DNA from: Pomacea canaliculata
Lineage: Eukaryota > Mollusca > Gastropoda > Architaenioglossa > Ampullariidae
DNA length: 64,000 bases
Assembly: GCF_003073045.1 (NCBI RefSeq)
Contig: NC_037603.1
Location: 19,226,192-19,290,191 of the forward strand
Direction: 5' to 3'
Under the pieces are notes generated by a model. That model saw only the letters and a list, made by a program, of their open reading frames with translations, did no database searches and was not told where the DNA came from. This document shows positions 25,200-37,914 of this stretch, piece by piece (position 1 is the first letter of the stretch; the number at the start of each line of letters is the position of its first letter). The translations under genes and the position numbers were made by a program.

Positions 25200-26145
25200 G
25201 GTTCCCAGTCACTTAATCCCCAGACACTTCATCCCCGACACTTCATCCCCGACACTTCATCCCCGAGACATTTAATCCCTAAGCACTTCATCCCCAGGAC
25301 ACTTCATCCTAAACTAAATTCTTAACTATAAAATTATGAAGTCAGCGAAAAATTTTATTGAAATTATTAATTAATCATACTTAATTGAATTCAAATAATT
25401 CAAATTCAAATCATGCTATTAACTTCAACGTCATTTGAACATCTACAACATTAGTTAAAATTCATATAAGCAAGTAAAATGTAATCTTCACAATATGATA
25501 TGAAAATTGTTCTTGAGTGTTCGCGAGGTAATTGCTGTTATCAATATGAAAGTACTAATGATCGAGGTACAGAAGACGATCCATTGACTCATATCTCTCA
25601 ACAATGTTGCTAATTCTCCTGGCTAACTCGGCGTATTTCTTCTTTGCACGTTTCTCTGTGCCGGCGCATGATTGTAGAACAGACGCCTTGTGTAGCTGGT
25701 AGACCATCAAGGAATTCGAAGAATCGACGATGTCTTCCTCACTACATAGGCCAGTGCTGGAGACATCTGACCATCCACGTAACTCGGTCTTCGTCATAGT
25801 CACTTCTCATCCAGTTCAGAGACTTTGCGTAACAGCCCGTTACTTTACATGACTGAAACTTCTCTCTAAAAGCGGTCATCGCAGCTTTCTCAAAGTCTGT
25901 TACTATTGTCTGGAGCTGCATTAGCACTAGCTCTCTAACTGCACCCAACAATCATTATAGGGTTGCTCTTGATTTGTCCTGAAGAGGAAGTGTCGGGGAT
26001 TAAATGTCTCGGGGATGAAGTGTCTCGGGATGAAGTGTCGGGGATGAAGTGTCGGATGAAGTGTCTGGGGATTAAATGTCTCGGGATGAAGTGTCGGGGA
26101 TGAAGTGTCGGGGATGAGTGTCTGGGGATTAAGTGACCGGACACC
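25200..26145. mobile_element. Mutator-like (MULE) element, 946 bp, internally deleted
   Basis: Its ends match those of the 401-bp MITE at 7954-8354 (GGTTCCCAGTCACTTAATCC on the left, GTGACCGGACACC on the right), with the same arrays of GACACTTCATCCCC-type subrepeats in the arms. The shared AT-rich inner segment (TTATGAAGTCAGCGAAAAAT) is also present. Identical 9-bp target copies GGTGCTATG flank it at 25191-25199 and 26146-26154. Unlike the MITE it holds extra internal DNA with a transposase remnant on the minus strand. It is far too short to be autonomous. Confidence 0.85.
25555..25951 (-). pseudogene. MULE transposase remnant
   Basis: Two overlapping minus-strand frames (25742-25951 and 25555-25803) cover adjacent parts of one ancestral protein. 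The first reads TIVTDFEKAAMTAFREKF...KVTGC, the typical block around the conserved DFE acidic residue of MULE transposases; the usual FHL.Q motif after the GC is missing. The second frame has the basic EKRAKKKYAEL stretch expected towards the C-terminus. A frame change separates them, and only about 130 codons remain of a protein that is usually several hundred residues. It lies within the inverted-repeat element at 25200-26145. Confidence 0.7.
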
Positions 26146-26269
26146 GGTGCTATGCACCCGACATTCTCTAGTTTCCTTAATTTTGGGTAGAATAAGAACA
26201 ATAATGAAATCACTCATTGTCTATGTGTCAAAATGTACAATATTTCTACATCATTTTTTTTAAACGGCG

Positions 26270-26430
26270 CTCACTCACTCACTCACTCACTCACTCACTC
26301 ACTCACTCACTCACTCACTCACTCACTCACTCACTCACTCACTCACTCACTCACTCACTCACTCACTCACTCACTCACTCACTCACTCACTCATCACTCA
26401 CTCACTCACTCACTCACTCCTCACTCACTC
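26270..26430. repeat. (ACTC)n microsatellite
   Basis: About 40 tetranucleotide units with two small interruptions near the 3' end. SLTH-repeat open frames here are products of the repeat. Confidence 0.95.
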
Positions 26431-26589
26431 TTTTCCTTCTTCCATCCCTTTTCATCTTGTCAATATGAATTTTTTTTGATTCCTCATTTCCATGTTTTTA
26501 TTCTTCCTTCTCATATTCTGAGCAAGATTTACATGAAACTATAACCTGACACTTTCAAACATCTAATAAATAAATAAAACTTTACAACA

Positions 26590-26702
26590 GGACGAAGAGT
26601 GGCCTGTGTTGTTGTCCAGTAACGAGATGAAGGTGACTGCCAGCACCCAGTGACAAGGCGACACCTGTCTTCCTGCTTGCCTTTGTTGTCACACCGCCGC
26701 CA
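26590..26702 (+). promoter_or_regulatory. Candidate 5' non-coding exon of copy 3
   Basis: A locally GC-richer stretch ends at a strong donor (CGCCAG/GTGAGTG). The next good acceptor (TTATCTTTCAG) precedes the exon holding the ATG at 27090. It may be a leader exon; no transcript evidence is available. Confidence 0.3.
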
Positions 26703-27089
26703 GGTGAGTGTCGAGGCGCCGAGCGCTCAGTCGTCAGTTCACTGGGTGTTGTCGAGTGAACAGCAGGTGATAGCAGGTTGGTCTCTCACTTGTCTCTGCT
26801 GCATGGGGACACAGGTGCTAGTGAGAGACTTTGGTCATCGGCTGCATGCAACAGTGAGCACCATCAAACCGTTGATGTGTACATGCGTTTGCTCGCGTGC
26901 ATGGACCAACGAACGCGCGTGTGTAGTGTGTGTGAAGATATGTGTATAGCTGAGTGTTTATGCGTTGTAGCTGTATATTTATTTTAATTATCTATGTGTG
27001 GATGTCTGATCGTTACTTTCTGTTATCTTTCAGTATTTCACTCTAAAACTTCCGGTGAAATCAATGATGAGGAACTGACTGTGACCATC

Positions 27090-30000
27090 ATGGGGGACGG
27101 CGCATGGATCTCCTCTAAGTTTTTTAAAGTAAGTAACTTTTGACTTCCATTATAAAATCAGAATAATGTCTTTTTTAATGAAGACTCAAATGTACCACTG
27201 ATGAAAACAGAGAAACAGGAGGATGTCCTACTCTGATAGTCAAGCTGTGTGAGCCTGAAGTGAAAAAAAATTAAATATATATATATATGTGTAACATATG
27301 AAATTCCATTTTTTAAATTTATTGCATCTCAAACCAAACTATTTCTTTTTTTTATTACAGACTGCATTTAACTCACGGGATTACTACGGTTGGTTCTGGC
27401 GTAGAGGTATGTATATTTTCTGTGTCTGCATACCTTAGATTATTATTGTATACATATATAAATATACATGCACACAGGGTGGGCCACCCTATAACACATT
27501 CAGACGACAGACGAGGGAACTATTTTGAAATGCCCCACCCTGTGTGTTTGTGATTATCAGTCAGTATGGGTGTCGCTCTCAGGAGTGTAGGTGTGAATAG
27601 TGATTGTAGAGGGTTGTCTGGTCCAACAGGTGTGAATGTGATTCTTGTAGGTTGTGGATGTTGTGCTGTGTGGTTCAAATCCTTGGCTTCTTTAATATCT
27701 GGTACTAATTGTCTTCTGGGATAAAGTCGTGTATTATTTTATATACATTTGTGTATGATTATGCAGAAAGGTCAACATAGGAGAAATAAATTCAGATTGA
27801 GACAAACTTGTCGTGATAATGGTTTCTTATGGTAAAATGTTATTCCCACAAAAGCAAACAAATGTACCCACTAACTCCTGTATTTTTCTCTCAGGCTACA
27901 CAAGCTCTACCCTTGCTCTTCAATCAGATTGTCAACATGAAGAAATCTTAGCTGTCTCTAATGGTAGTGATTTGTCTTCAAGTACAAACTCTAGAGGTAT
28001 GTGACTGTTCCTACTTTGTAAGTCACTATGGTGATGTAAATAGCGGGCAATAATAAGAAACTATGTCTATATGTGTTGTTTATTCTGTTTATTTTGTCTG
28101 TTTGCCTCTCTTCATTGTGAAATTTGAAGATGTAAATAATGGATATTGCCAGGAGACATTCACACCACCAACTACTTCCACAAAGCCGTCACTCAACCAG
28201 CTAGTTGAGGACACCAAAGAATTTTATCAAAAGAAGGAAAATATTTTTACTTTTATCTTCAATGTTTTTTTAACACATAATGTTGTCTTTATTACATATT
28301 TACACTATTAAACATTGTGAAACCAAGAGAAGATAATTACCGACAAGACAACCAGCATGTCAGATCAAAAACATTTCTGTTCTCTTCCAGACCAATATCT
28401 TACAATATATGACCCAAGCGATTCTGGTGAGTCTTCAAGCATTACAACTAGTGATTCTACACATTCAGTATCTTCGGACTTTACAAGGATTTCAATTAGT
28501 GATTCTATACGTTCTGTACCTTTGGACTCTACAAGTATTACAACTAGTGATTGTACAAGTTCTCTACCTTCGGACTCTACAAGCCTGAATTCTATCATCG
28601 GTGATCCGACAAAAGGTAAATAATTAACGAGCCTACAAGCGAGGTTCCAAATGGTTTGGACATATTATTTCATTTGCATGAAAATTTGAGACTAGGAACT
28701 CAAAATCCGTATTCTTAGATGGGCAAAGACGGGCTTTAAAACTCATTAAAAATAATGAACCCTAGTAGCCCTTTAAGCACTCCATTGACATCGCCGATTG
28801 GATTGATCTTTATATACCAAACTTTAGATATACCTTGGCAAACTGTGATCCAGAGGGGAGCCTATATATTAGGTTCACCATAGAACGCAATGAAAACTGT
28901 TAGGAAATGGCGGGGAAATGGAGAGATGGTTAGAAAAAAAAACTTGTCTTTAAAACTGCAGCAATAAAATATATCTGGGTTTGAATCATAGAAAACAATA
29001 AAACAGAATCCATGCACTTAGCTTTGGTAATGAAAATGCCTTTTTTTTCAGTAGACTGCCTTGGTAAACGGGAAAAGCGACGGTTGACACGCAGAGTGTT
29101 GATACTGCTTGTGGTGGTCATTGTGTGTGTCGGCATCGCCGGCGCCATTGCTGCAGCCGTTCTCTTCACGAGAGGTAAGGACAACTTATCGAAGTTCTTC
29201 ATGTACAAAGATGTTGCTGAATACATGGAAAATTGTATAGGAACAGACACAATGGGACGTACATACCTGACTGATCCACTCACCCACCCACTCGCTCACC
29301 CACCCACTCACCCACCCACTCACCCACTCATCCACCCACTCACCCACTCACCCACCCACTCACCCACCCATTCACCCACTCACCCATTCATCCACTCACT
29401 CACCCATTCATCCACTCACACACTGACTCAAATTTATCTCTCAACCCTATTTATCATTCTGAGCGCTACTGTGTGTAAATGAATAGTCAGAATGTAGGTC
29501 TGAGTGGGGATTGTGTGGGGCTGGCTGCTCTGGCAGGTATGAATGTGTTATTATGTTGTTATGTCAAACTGCACTTGACATTCGCCTCCGATAAACTGAG
29601 CAACACACTCGACTAACTGTCGCTTGTGTATCTGTTGTGCGAGCTCATGCTCATTCTCTGCATAGATGTGTATGCGTGTGTGTTTGCTTGTGCATACTTC
29701 TGTGTGTGTGAGAGACGGAGACAGAGGGAGAGATCCAAGGTATGTTTCTCTGTTTTTCACTTCATTATTACATCTTTCTGACCTTATTATGTTTCAGACG
29801 AGGTTCAGACATTTTCAGGTAAGCGAAAACCATTTTACAATTTGTATATTTTTTATTTATTTTCTAAAGTCTGTCATACTGAGACTTCCGTTAGCGTTAA
29901 TTTTATACAATACGTGTAAACAACTATATTTAAGGTTTAAAATAATAATAATAAACACTTTCCGAAACACACATCTATAATATTTACTTTTCCGATATTC

Positions 30001-33000
30001 TTATACGATTCTATTTTTTTTTTTCAGGGATAGTTAGGGTCAACGAGACTTTTCACGAGTCCATGGCTCAGAATGATTCGGATACCTTTCAAAGTTTCGG
30101 AGACAGATTTTGTTTCAATGTAAGTAGTTTGTGTGTGTATTCTTTATCTGTGTTTTTGTTTGTTTCACAAATACTTCTTAGTGTATGTGTTTGTTGAATA
30201 GTGTACATTAAAGGTTTGAGAGAAAATTTTGTGTGTATTCAGTTGTTTTGTGTGTTGAGTGAATTTGGCTTTTACTAATACCTTTTACTTATTGGTTTAA
30301 TTTCAGTCAAAGCTTCTAAATAAATTTTAAATTCATTGTATTCAGACTGATTTAACTTGATCATAAAGAAAAAAATGTTTGTACTCGTGTTGACCTTTAA
30401 AGAAGTGGTGTTAAGGTTTTTGACACTTCAAACCTTAGATGTTGTTTGTTTATTTCTGTGCAGGTTGTTTCGTTTCTCGCTGGACAATTTCGGTGAAATG
30501 CGCTGTCAGGTCAACAGTTTGAGGTGAGTGTTGCTGTCTGTTAGTGCAACTATTCACAAGTCAATCACTGAACCACAACCTACTACTGGTTATTAATGAT
30601 ATCTAAATTTTATGCTTAAAAGAATACATGTCTAAGAGTAGTCAAAAGATAGAGAAAGAAAGAGATTGAACAAGGAAGTAAAAAAAGGACAGACACATCA
30701 AAGAAAGGAAAAACAAAGAAAAAAAGAAAGAAACAAAGAAGAAGAAGAATGCTGCCAGGTGTTTGGCTTTTCAACATGTATCGTTGATGTATCGGTGTTT
30801 CACTCTGTTGTGTTTTATTCTCAGTTCGGGGTCTATTATCGTCAACTTCACCCTGGAGGTCTCGACCAGGAGTAACACCAGTGAGATGCAGCGCCACCTT
30901 ACGGAAATATTTAACGTCTCTCGGTTGGGAGTGATGGCCATCTTTCCTGAGAGCAATAGATTTTACTGCGCAGAAAACTCCACCCGTAATGGTGAGTTGA
31001 ACTCACTCATCAAGTGTGTGTGTGATATTTATATATATGCCGTGTGTGAGATCGGTTTGTATGTAAAGTTTGGGAAACCTGTGTTCTGAGAAAGAGAGAG
31101 ATGGGAGAGGAGAGAAGGGCTGAGAGAAATACAGAGAACGGTGATAAAGTGAGCTGTGTTTATCTACCAGAGTTTACACTACATCCGGTGAAACCTTCCA
31201 ACTGCTCCTCCTCCTCCAGCCTGCCCATCCTGCCTCTGAGCTACACGTATCCCCATCACTGTGGAGAGTTCCAGGTGTGCTACAATCGCACGTTCGCGCT
31301 GAAGAATTGTCCAGAAGGACAGGAATTCGCCTACCTGTCGTTAGATCACGTGACGATTTGTGCCTCGCCTTCAGATGTCCTCACCCACTGCGAAAGGGAG
31401 AGACGAAGACATCAAACGACAGCTACAACGACTACCGGGATGAATAGGACAACATCATCGGTACAAACGACGACATCAAACACACCATCGGCATCAGCGA
31501 CAAGAGAAGATTATACAACAAACTCCACGTCACACATGTCATCACCTGGACAATCTCTTACATCGTCTACAACGTTGCCTTCATCATCAGGACAAGATAA
31601 TTTAACATCTGTAGCAACAAATGTTCCATCTACAGCACTGTCAACATCACCATCCTCTCCAGAGAGGGGTAACTCAACACACGGATCGTCATTCATATCC
31701 ACAACAACAGAATCTTTGACAGGACAAGTCACTTCAACAGAGATAACAACATCAATGATATCTACAGCATCTTCAACTGTAACCGTAGCAACTTCGATGC
31801 CATCTCCAGGATCGTCAACATCACCATCAACTCCAGAGGAGGAGGATAACGCAGCACACGGATCGTCCTTCACATCCGCAACAACAGAAACTTTGACAGG
31901 GAAAGTTAATTCAACAGCTACAACAACATCGATGATATCTACACCATCGTCAACTGTAGGTAATTCAACACACGTAGAAACTTCCATGTCTTCTTCAGGA
32001 TCATCATCACTGTTAACATCACCATCAACTCCAGAGGAAGAAAACTCAACACACGGAGCGTCCTTCACATCCGCAACAACAGAATCTTTGACAGGACAAG
32101 TTACATCAACAGCTATAACAACAGGATCATCAACATCACCATCAACTACAAAGAAAGATAATTTAACAGGTGTAACATCATTTCCGCCAACAACAACACA
32201 ATCTTTGCCACCCACAGCGTCCGTTCTACCCACAAGGGAAGTTAATTCAACAGAGATAACAACATCGATGATATCTACAGCATCGTCAACTGTAGGTAAC
32301 TCAACACACGTAGAAACTTCCATGTCATCTCCAGGATCATCAACTGGATCATCACCATCAACTCCAGAGGAGGAGGATAACCCAACACACGGATCGTCCT
32401 TCACATCCACAACAGAATCTTTGACAACATCCACAACATCCACAACATCACCGTCAATACCATGGCAAGATAATTCAACACACGTAGCAACTTCCATGTC
32501 GTCTTCAGAATCATCAACATCGCCATCAACTCCAGAGGAAGATAACTCAACAGATGGATCGTCCTTCACATCCACAACAGAATCTATGACAGGGAAAGTT
32601 AATTCAACAGAGATAACAACATCGATGATATCTACAGCATCATCAACTGTAGGTAATTCAACTTACGTAGGAACTTCGATGCCGACTCCAGGACCATCAG
32701 CATCATCAACTACAAAGAAAGATAATTCAACAGATGTAACATCATTTACACCAACAACAAGACAATCTTTGACACCCACAGCGTCTGTTCTACCCACAGG
32801 TGAAGTTAATTCAACAGAGATAACAACATCGATGATATCTACAGCATCGTCAACTGTAGGTAATTCAACATACGTAACAACTTCGATGCCATCTCCAGGA
32901 TCATCAACATCACCATCAACTCCAGAGAAAGAAAACTCCACACACGGAGCGTCCTTCGCATCCACAACAACAGTATCTTTGACAACATCCACAACATCCA

Positions 33001-35003
33001 CAACATCCCCGTCAATACCATGGCAAGGTAATTCAACACACGTAGCAACTTCCATGTCGTCTTCAGGATCATCATCATCACCATCAACCCCAGAGGAGGA
33101 GGATAACCCATCACACGGATCGCCCTTCACATCCACAACAGAATTTTTGACAACATCCACAACATCCACAACATCACCGTCAATACCATGGCAAGGTAAT
33201 TCAACACACGTAGCTACTTCGATGCCGTCTCCAGGATCATCAACATCACCATCGACTCCAGATGAGTATAACTCAACAGACGGATCGTCCTTCACATCCA
33301 CAACAACAGAATCTTTGACAGGACAAGTTAATTCAACAGCTATAACAACAGGACCATCTCCAGGACCATCAACATCACCATCAACTACAAAGAAAGATAA
33401 TTCAACAGGTATAACATCATTTACGCCAACAACAACACACTCTTTGACACCCACAACGTCCGTTCTACCCACAGGTGAAGTTAATTCAACAGAGTTGACA
33501 TCTACGATATCTACAGCATCGTCAGCTTTAGGTAATTCAACACACGTAGAAACTTCCATGTCATCTCCAGGATCATCAACTGGATCATCACCATCAACTC
33601 CAGAGGAAGAGGATAACCCAGCGAACGGATCGTCCTTCGCATCCACAACAACAGAATCTTTGACAACATCCACAACATCACCGTCAATACCATGGCAAGG
33701 TAATTCAACACACGTGGCAACTTCGATGCCGACTCCAGCATCAGCAACATCACCATCAACCCCAGAGGAGGAGGATAACTCAACATATGGAGCGTCCACA
33801 ACAACAGAATCTTCGACGCCATCCACAACATCACCATCAACTACAAAGAAAGATAATTCAACAGGTGTAACATCATTCACGCCAACAACAACACAATCTC
33901 TGCCACCCACAGGTGAAGTTAGTTCAACATATATAACAACACCGATGTCATCTACAACATCGTCAACTTTAGAACATCCTTCTACAACGTCCACATCATT
34001 GCCTTCCCCACCTGTGCAAGGTAATTCCTCATTCTCTACAACACCAGGACCAACTGTAGCATCGTCCACAGCATTAACATCACCGACCAGACAAGATAAC
34101 TCGACGCAGTCCACTTCAACACTGAAGCAAACAACAACATTATCCACATCGTTAACTCACACGCTGACGTCACTTCCCTCGACAACAACCAAAACTACTT
34201 TGAAGAATATTGTGTCTTCGTCATTATCGACAACAACGACCACTGCCACAACTACAGGTAAGGTTATTCACTTTTAGCTTTGTTGTTTTGTTGTCTTGTC
34301 ACTTGATGGTAAACATAGCTTAGGCGGAATAAGTGTGTATAAGGAAAACTGCAGACCACCTGGATATGATCCCAGAGCATAAGACTGTTGTAGACAGCCA
34401 GCAGATGGTCTCGCCCTCGATCACCATTGAGGGAAGCTTCTACATCTGCGATGTAGGGTTAAGGTTATGATGATGAAGTAGTTTAGCAGTCCAGCTTTTC
34501 TCCCCTACAGTGTACATATTTCGATTTCCAAACAAAGAAATAAATTTAATTTTATATGTCATTTAAAAGGGTTATAGGTTATTCTAATAGTATATTCTAA
34601 TAATGAGAACCAGCCAACCAACCACCCAACCAATCAGAAAGCCCTCTCACACCCAAACCCAGGATAAGTGCGGGACGCTGGTTGAAAAAAGTATGGCTCC
34701 TCCATATTATTTATCCTAGATTGTTTTACAATGTGTTATCTCCATTATCATGTTTCTAAGTATTATCATCTTCATTCTACAGAATGGAAGCCTGTGTACA
34801 CGTGTCCAAGTACAGGGTACGCCTTTCTCCCTACAAACTACACCTACCCGAATAACTGCGCCAAGTACCAAGTGTGCGAACATGGAGTCTCTAAAGTCAT
34901 GAGCTGTGCAGACGGAACTCACTTTGTGTACTCGAACATACCCAGCGTGCAGATAGCCTGTGACTACCGCATCACTCGTCAGAGACCTTCTGCAGCAAAA
35001 TGA
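27090..35003 (+). CDS. Type II membrane mucin with SEA and chitin-binding domains and a giant Ser/Thr repeat exon (copy 3)
   Basis: Exons: 27090-27128 (ATG), 27361-27406, 27895-27996, 28391-28615, 29052-29174, 29798-29818, 30028-30119, a 60-base exon ending just before the donor at about 30523, 30825-30991, 31171-34257, 34783-35003. The total is about 1390 codons. The first two exons are 39 and 46 bases, as in copy 2. The tail carries three imperfect 16-17-residue Ser/Thr repeats in exon 4. The transmembrane helix is at about residues 151-174 after KRRLTRR. SEA has G-S-I-I-V-N-F; the first chitin-binding domain (core CGEFQVC) opens the 3087-base exon, whose remaining 940 or so residues are mucin repeats with many N-S-T sequons; the second domain is in the last exon. 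Two breaks show against the paralogues: the SEA exon has 60 rather than 59 bases, giving a stop, and the last exon carries a 2-base excess that removes the sixth cysteine (TFCSKMK lies in another frame). Either assembly errors or early decay could explain these. Confidence 0.75.
27474..27546. mobile_element. Possible miniature inverted-repeat relic
   Basis: CACAGGGTGGG at the left and CCCACCCTGTG at the right bracket about 50 bases in an intron of copy 3. The symmetry suggests a very short MITE or its two remaining ends. No clear target duplication was identified. Confidence 0.35.
29276..29420. repeat. (CACCCACT)n minisatellite in an intron of copy 3
   Basis: About 145 bases of CACCCACT and CATTCACC variants between the membrane exon and the 21-base micro-exon. 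Confidence 0.9.
31420..34257 (+). repeat. Modular mucin repeat array coded by one exon
   Basis: Three module types recur. A begins with TTSMISTASSTVGNST (near 31740, 31915, 32255, 32610, 32815, 33490, 33930). B begins with TTSPSIPWQ (near 32450, 33008, 33178, 33681). C begins with PSTTKKDNST (near 32141, 32702, 33378, 33837). A and B run into a shared block of the type SPGSSTSPSTPEEEDN followed by GSSFTSTTTESL. The array has an acidic PEEEDN patch and an NST or NPT-type site per module, and the frame is open throughout. Such Ser/Thr arrays are typically O-glycosylated. The long open frames on the opposite strand, rich in Asp and Val, are shadows of it. Confidence 0.85.
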
Positions 35004-35050
35004 AAGCTTTGTCAACGACCGTCACGCCCTCCTAGACATCAGGACGGGCA

Positions 35051-35295
35051 GGTGACGTCACGAAGGGCATAGTCTGCAGGAACAGACCGGTGAGGTGTGA
35101 CGTCACGAAAGGTACTGTCTGCAGGAACAGATCGTTAATGCGTGAAGTCACGAAGGAACATGGGTGAGGTGTGACGTCACGAAGGAACAGATCGGTGAGC
35201 TGTGAAGTCACCAGAGGCGTCATCACGTGTTGGAGAACTCTAGAGGACGTACGTCAGCCACTTAGAAAGACTAAAGCTACACCGTGACGTCACGT
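35051..35295 (+). repeat. Imperfect tandem repeats with TGACGTCA motifs in the 3' UTR of copy 3
   Basis: Starting about 50 bases after the stop codon, units of about 45-60 bases contain GTGACGTCACGAAGG and CTGCAGGAACAGATCG. The palindrome TGACGTCA (the CREB/ATF core site) appears at least four times; some units carry the variant TGAAGTCA. Confidence 0.7.
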
Positions 35296-35701
35296 GCCAC
35301 AAGGCTAAATGAGTGACGTGACCTCGTGTTCGATTTTTATGGAAATCTCGCTTTAACGAGACTGTACTTCCTGTCAGTTTAACCAAAGGATTACGTCAGT
35401 CAGTTAAGTAATCAAGCAATCGCCAAACGAAAAATCAGTATTAATCGTGTTCATACACACCACGTGATCAACCTGCGGCTTGAAGCACTGTTTTATTTAA
35501 AGAAAACTCATCCAACTTGACTGGTGTTATCTACCCTTAACAGATGTCATACCTGTTCAAGCACGACAGATGTTCTACCTACCTTGAACATCTACTCAGA
35601 GGACTAGACTGCATCTGTACTTATATTTTATTTCTTACAGAAATCTTTCTTACGCTTTTTCATCTAAAGTAAAAAAGACCTGTTTATATGTGGAAAAAAA
35701 A

Positions 35702-35707
35702 AATAAA
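35702..35707 (+). terminator. Candidate poly(A) signal for copy 3
   Basis: AATAAA within an A-rich stretch about 0.7 kb after the stop codon. Position only. Confidence 0.35.
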
Positions 35708-37914
35708 ATTCAACTGTGCACAGAAGCTAATATCTCAAGGGCAAGAGGAGGCCATGTTTACTGTCAGTAAACAATCCTAGAAAAACAAAAATGAAAGTTC
35801 AGAGAGTGGTGACGTTTTGGAGAGGATAGGCTGAAGGAATTAGTCTTCATCCTTTTTAATCCTCGTGTTAATAGTTTCAGGACAAAATAATCAGAGGGCT
35901 TCCGACTGATTGTGTCATAATGATTTGTTGAAAAATCCATGATTAATGCATTACATCTGTGTTTATGTGCAAGGGGGTAGGATGAGGTTTCGTGTGTTTA
36001 TCTGTGTGTATAAGTGAGTGAAGAGTTTACATTATGTATGAACTCGTGTTTACGTGGATGCAGGTATATGTGCGTGCTTTGATGTGTGTATATGAATTGA
36101 GTAAACGACAAGAAGAGAAAGACCTTTTATTGTGATTATATTTTTGGTAAAACATAGTCAAGGGTTATCAAACTTAAGCTGCTTCATACTTCATAAACTA
36201 GTCGGAGTTATCTTCCCACCCTCAACCATCATCATCGTCGTCGTTAAGTAAGAGCATGAATGTTGGATTGATGTTTATTGTTACAGGAATACCCGGTGCA
36301 ATGTACAGTTGTTGAATGCCGTCTGGCAATCTTAAGTTATGATTATTATTTTTTACGACCTCCCATGAGAATAAATCAAAAATTATCTCCATAAACTTAA
36401 AGATTTGATTTGAGTGCGTGCACATGAGTGTGTATGTATGCATGCATGTATGTGTGTTTGCGTGTATGTGTTTGGCTGACTCGTCGAAACATTCATCTGC
36501 ACACATTTGTCCACAGCAGTCCACACCAATACCCAGCCAACAGCTTCCTACAACAGGCGTCAAACATTCAAAACAGATCACGTGATAAATAACTTACGTG
36601 TCCTTCTGTACGTTACCCGAGAACATCGAGGAAAGCTAAAGGTTAAAGGTTATCTCTCGCCTCTAGTAGCTGTTCCTCATGCCCGTGGTGTATTTTCTCA
36701 CTGCAACAATCGGTCCATGTCTTTCGCAGGTACGACAGGTGTGGTTGACAAAGGTAAACGCATTGAAAGAGTTGGAACGAGTCGTAAATGTATCACAACC
36801 ATGCTGAGTGTGTCGTAAATCCTTGAAGAGCCATGAACAAAGGACACTAAACATGGGTTGTGTAATCTGTCCTTCTTAAAATAAACTGTAATATGTCAGT
36901 GACAAAACAAACATTGATGGCGTAATTTATCTGTAAAAACATAATGTAATGTCCTGATTATTGTACCGCGACCTTTGACCTGTAGACAATGACGTGAGCG
37001 ACTTTGTTATCATCACATTTTGTTTATTGCTGAAAGTCAGACGCTGATTAGTTCTACATAGTCACGTGTCTACTGTTTAGTAGGGAATCCCAGAGCTTCA
37101 GCCCTGTGGTCATCTGTGTTGAACTGAGACTATTCTCAGACGCCATGTTGTGGACCAATGGTGACGCCTCGACAGAAGTAGAACGGGGTACATTATCACA
37201 GACATGCATTCCACCCTCAAATGCTCGCCACAAAAGTATCTAGGCAGCGTAATCAGCATCAAGTGTCCATAATCTTTATTCAGAGATAAAAAAAATGATG
37301 TTGGGTTGTTGGATTGAAGATGGATTGCATGACTATGTTTAAGCTGACTCTTTATTCACGTGATTAAGGTGGGTACAGCCTACCCTGACAGAACTACACT
37401 GCTTTCTCCACCCTTAAATTAAATTTCAAGCTAAAACCGCCCTGGTCATCCTCATATTACATGGGAGAGATCTTTATCTACAATGTTTATGATATTTGTG
37501 CAGGGAATTTAAAGGTTTATTTGACTTTTAATATAACGCCATTAGCGCAGGACTAATGTTTATTTGAAAATGTTTATTTTTGAAAGAAACTAATCAGCTA
37601 TAAGCAACAAAGAATTTTTGAATACTGAGTGATAAACACGTTTTTAAATTACCTTCAACCGTCTGATATAGTTACAGCCACACTATCAGTCTTCGTAAGA
37701 TCGTTCTTTAGTCGGCCATGCAGTCTTCATGCACGCCGCCCCACAGGCAAGCGATAAGAACCGTTACTACAGTGTTTGACACAGGGGGACATGTTTCCCC
37801 TTGTTATATTTGTTTAGTGCATGTCAAGTGAGATAATTAGGAACATGTGTTGAAATATGGAGGGTAACAGTTGCAGGACGAGACTTTTATTGAGCTTCGG
37901 GTGGATAGGGTGAA

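Noticed and set aside
28130-28260. Extra coding exon in the tail of copy 3 (open Thr/Pro stretch)
   Set aside because: No phase-1 donor follows, and the neighbouring exons already join in frame without it.
31511-34147. Long minus-strand open frames (354 and 494 codons) rich in Asp and Val
   Set aside because: They are the complement of the Ser/Thr mucin exon of copy 3; the codon bias of the repeat keeps the opposite frame open. No start context, domain or splice chain.
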